NCBI GenBank assembly: GCA_003153055.1
Contig: PMBV01000472.1
Span: 1-6,083 of the forward strand
DNA length: 6,083 bases
Direction of reading: 5' to 3'
From: Myxococcales bacterium
Lineage (GTDB): Bacteria > Myxococcota > Myxococcia > Myxococcales > Myxococcaceae
Shown here: piece after piece, positions 5,944 to 6,083 of the stretch
Layout: every line of letters begins with the position of its first letter
How positions within the stretch are numbered: the stretch's first letter is position 1
The notes under the pieces: model-generated
Database searches by the model: none
The model's input: the letters and a program-made list of their open reading frames with translations, nothing else
What the model was told of the DNA's origin: nothing
Position numbers and translations under genes: made by a program

Positions 5944-6083
5944 GTGTACTATCTTCTTGAGACAGACTATTTCGTTAAGCCTGAAGCCTTTCGGACGCGG
6001 TTGATTAGTGATGATTTTGGGTACTCTCCCTCGAAGTTCCTGAGGGGTCGCCACATGGATCCGCGGGACGCGCCGCTGGAGAT
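5944..6083 (+). CDS. Probable immunity protein, partial (3' end outside window)
   Basis: The frame is open from GTG 5944 to the window edge, giving 46 codons. It starts 13 bases after the nuclease stop with GAGG five bases upstream. The visible N-terminus reads MYYLLETDYFVKPEAF, then FGYSPSKFLRGRHM and DPRDAPLE. A YYLLE-like opening strand followed by a short loop and a Phe-Leu-x-Gly segment resembles the start of Imm11/DUF1629-type immunity proteins, but 46 residues are too few to be sure. Polymorphic toxin loci normally place the immunity gene directly after the toxin gene, which is the main argument for the role. GC content is low, like the nuclease (row 6001-6060 is 29/60). The alternative is an unrelated small gene. 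An ATG overlapping the nuclease stop at 5930 opens only three codons and is not a start. Confidence 0.6.
   Translation, partial: MYYLLETDYFVKPEAFRTRLISDDFGYSPSKFLRGRHMDPRDAPLE

Overview
The window comes from a high-GC bacterium. The tail genes have very strong G/C preference at third codon positions (a sample row at 1441-1500 is 44/60 G+C). Overlapping gene starts, GTG/TTG starts and the protein types make a myxobacterium or close relative the best guess. This is inference; no marker gene is present.

Layout, all on the + strand. (1) Positions 1-3630 hold a contractile-tail module: a partial gene entering from the left edge (likely a tail terminator/neck-type protein), a 113-residue unrecognised protein, a long tail sheath protein (737 aa) with a repeated domain inserted near its N-terminus, and a gp19-type tail tube protein. 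The first three genes are joined by 4-base GTGA and ATGA overlaps, and the tube gene follows after 17 bases. The order terminator-like, small protein, sheath, tube resembles Mu-type phage tail operons. It could equally belong to a phage-tail-derived injection particle; the window cannot decide. (2) Positions 3631-3804 are non-coding, with a hairpin region and a weak promoter-like pair. (3) Positions 3805-6083 look like a separate effector cassette: a 41-codon TTG-start small ORF with a very good ribosome binding site that overlaps the next start, a ketoacyl-synthase/thiolase-fold protein that has lost its catalytic residues, a 284-aa AHH-type (HNH/endonuclease VII superfamily) nuclease, and a GTG-start gene running off the right edge that sits where an immunity gene would be.

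Working model (inference): the tail module builds the sheath and tube of a contractile device. The second module encodes a nuclease toxin, a catalytically dead synthase-fold protein that may act as a loading or adaptor factor, and an immunity protein. The nuclease gene and the partial gene after it are clearly less GC-rich than the tail genes (sample rows of 27/60 and 29/60), as is common for transferred toxin-immunity pairs. Normal downstream tail genes (chaperone, LysM/baseplate, spike) are absent after the tube gene, so either the cassette interrupts the tail operon or the tail operon ends there.
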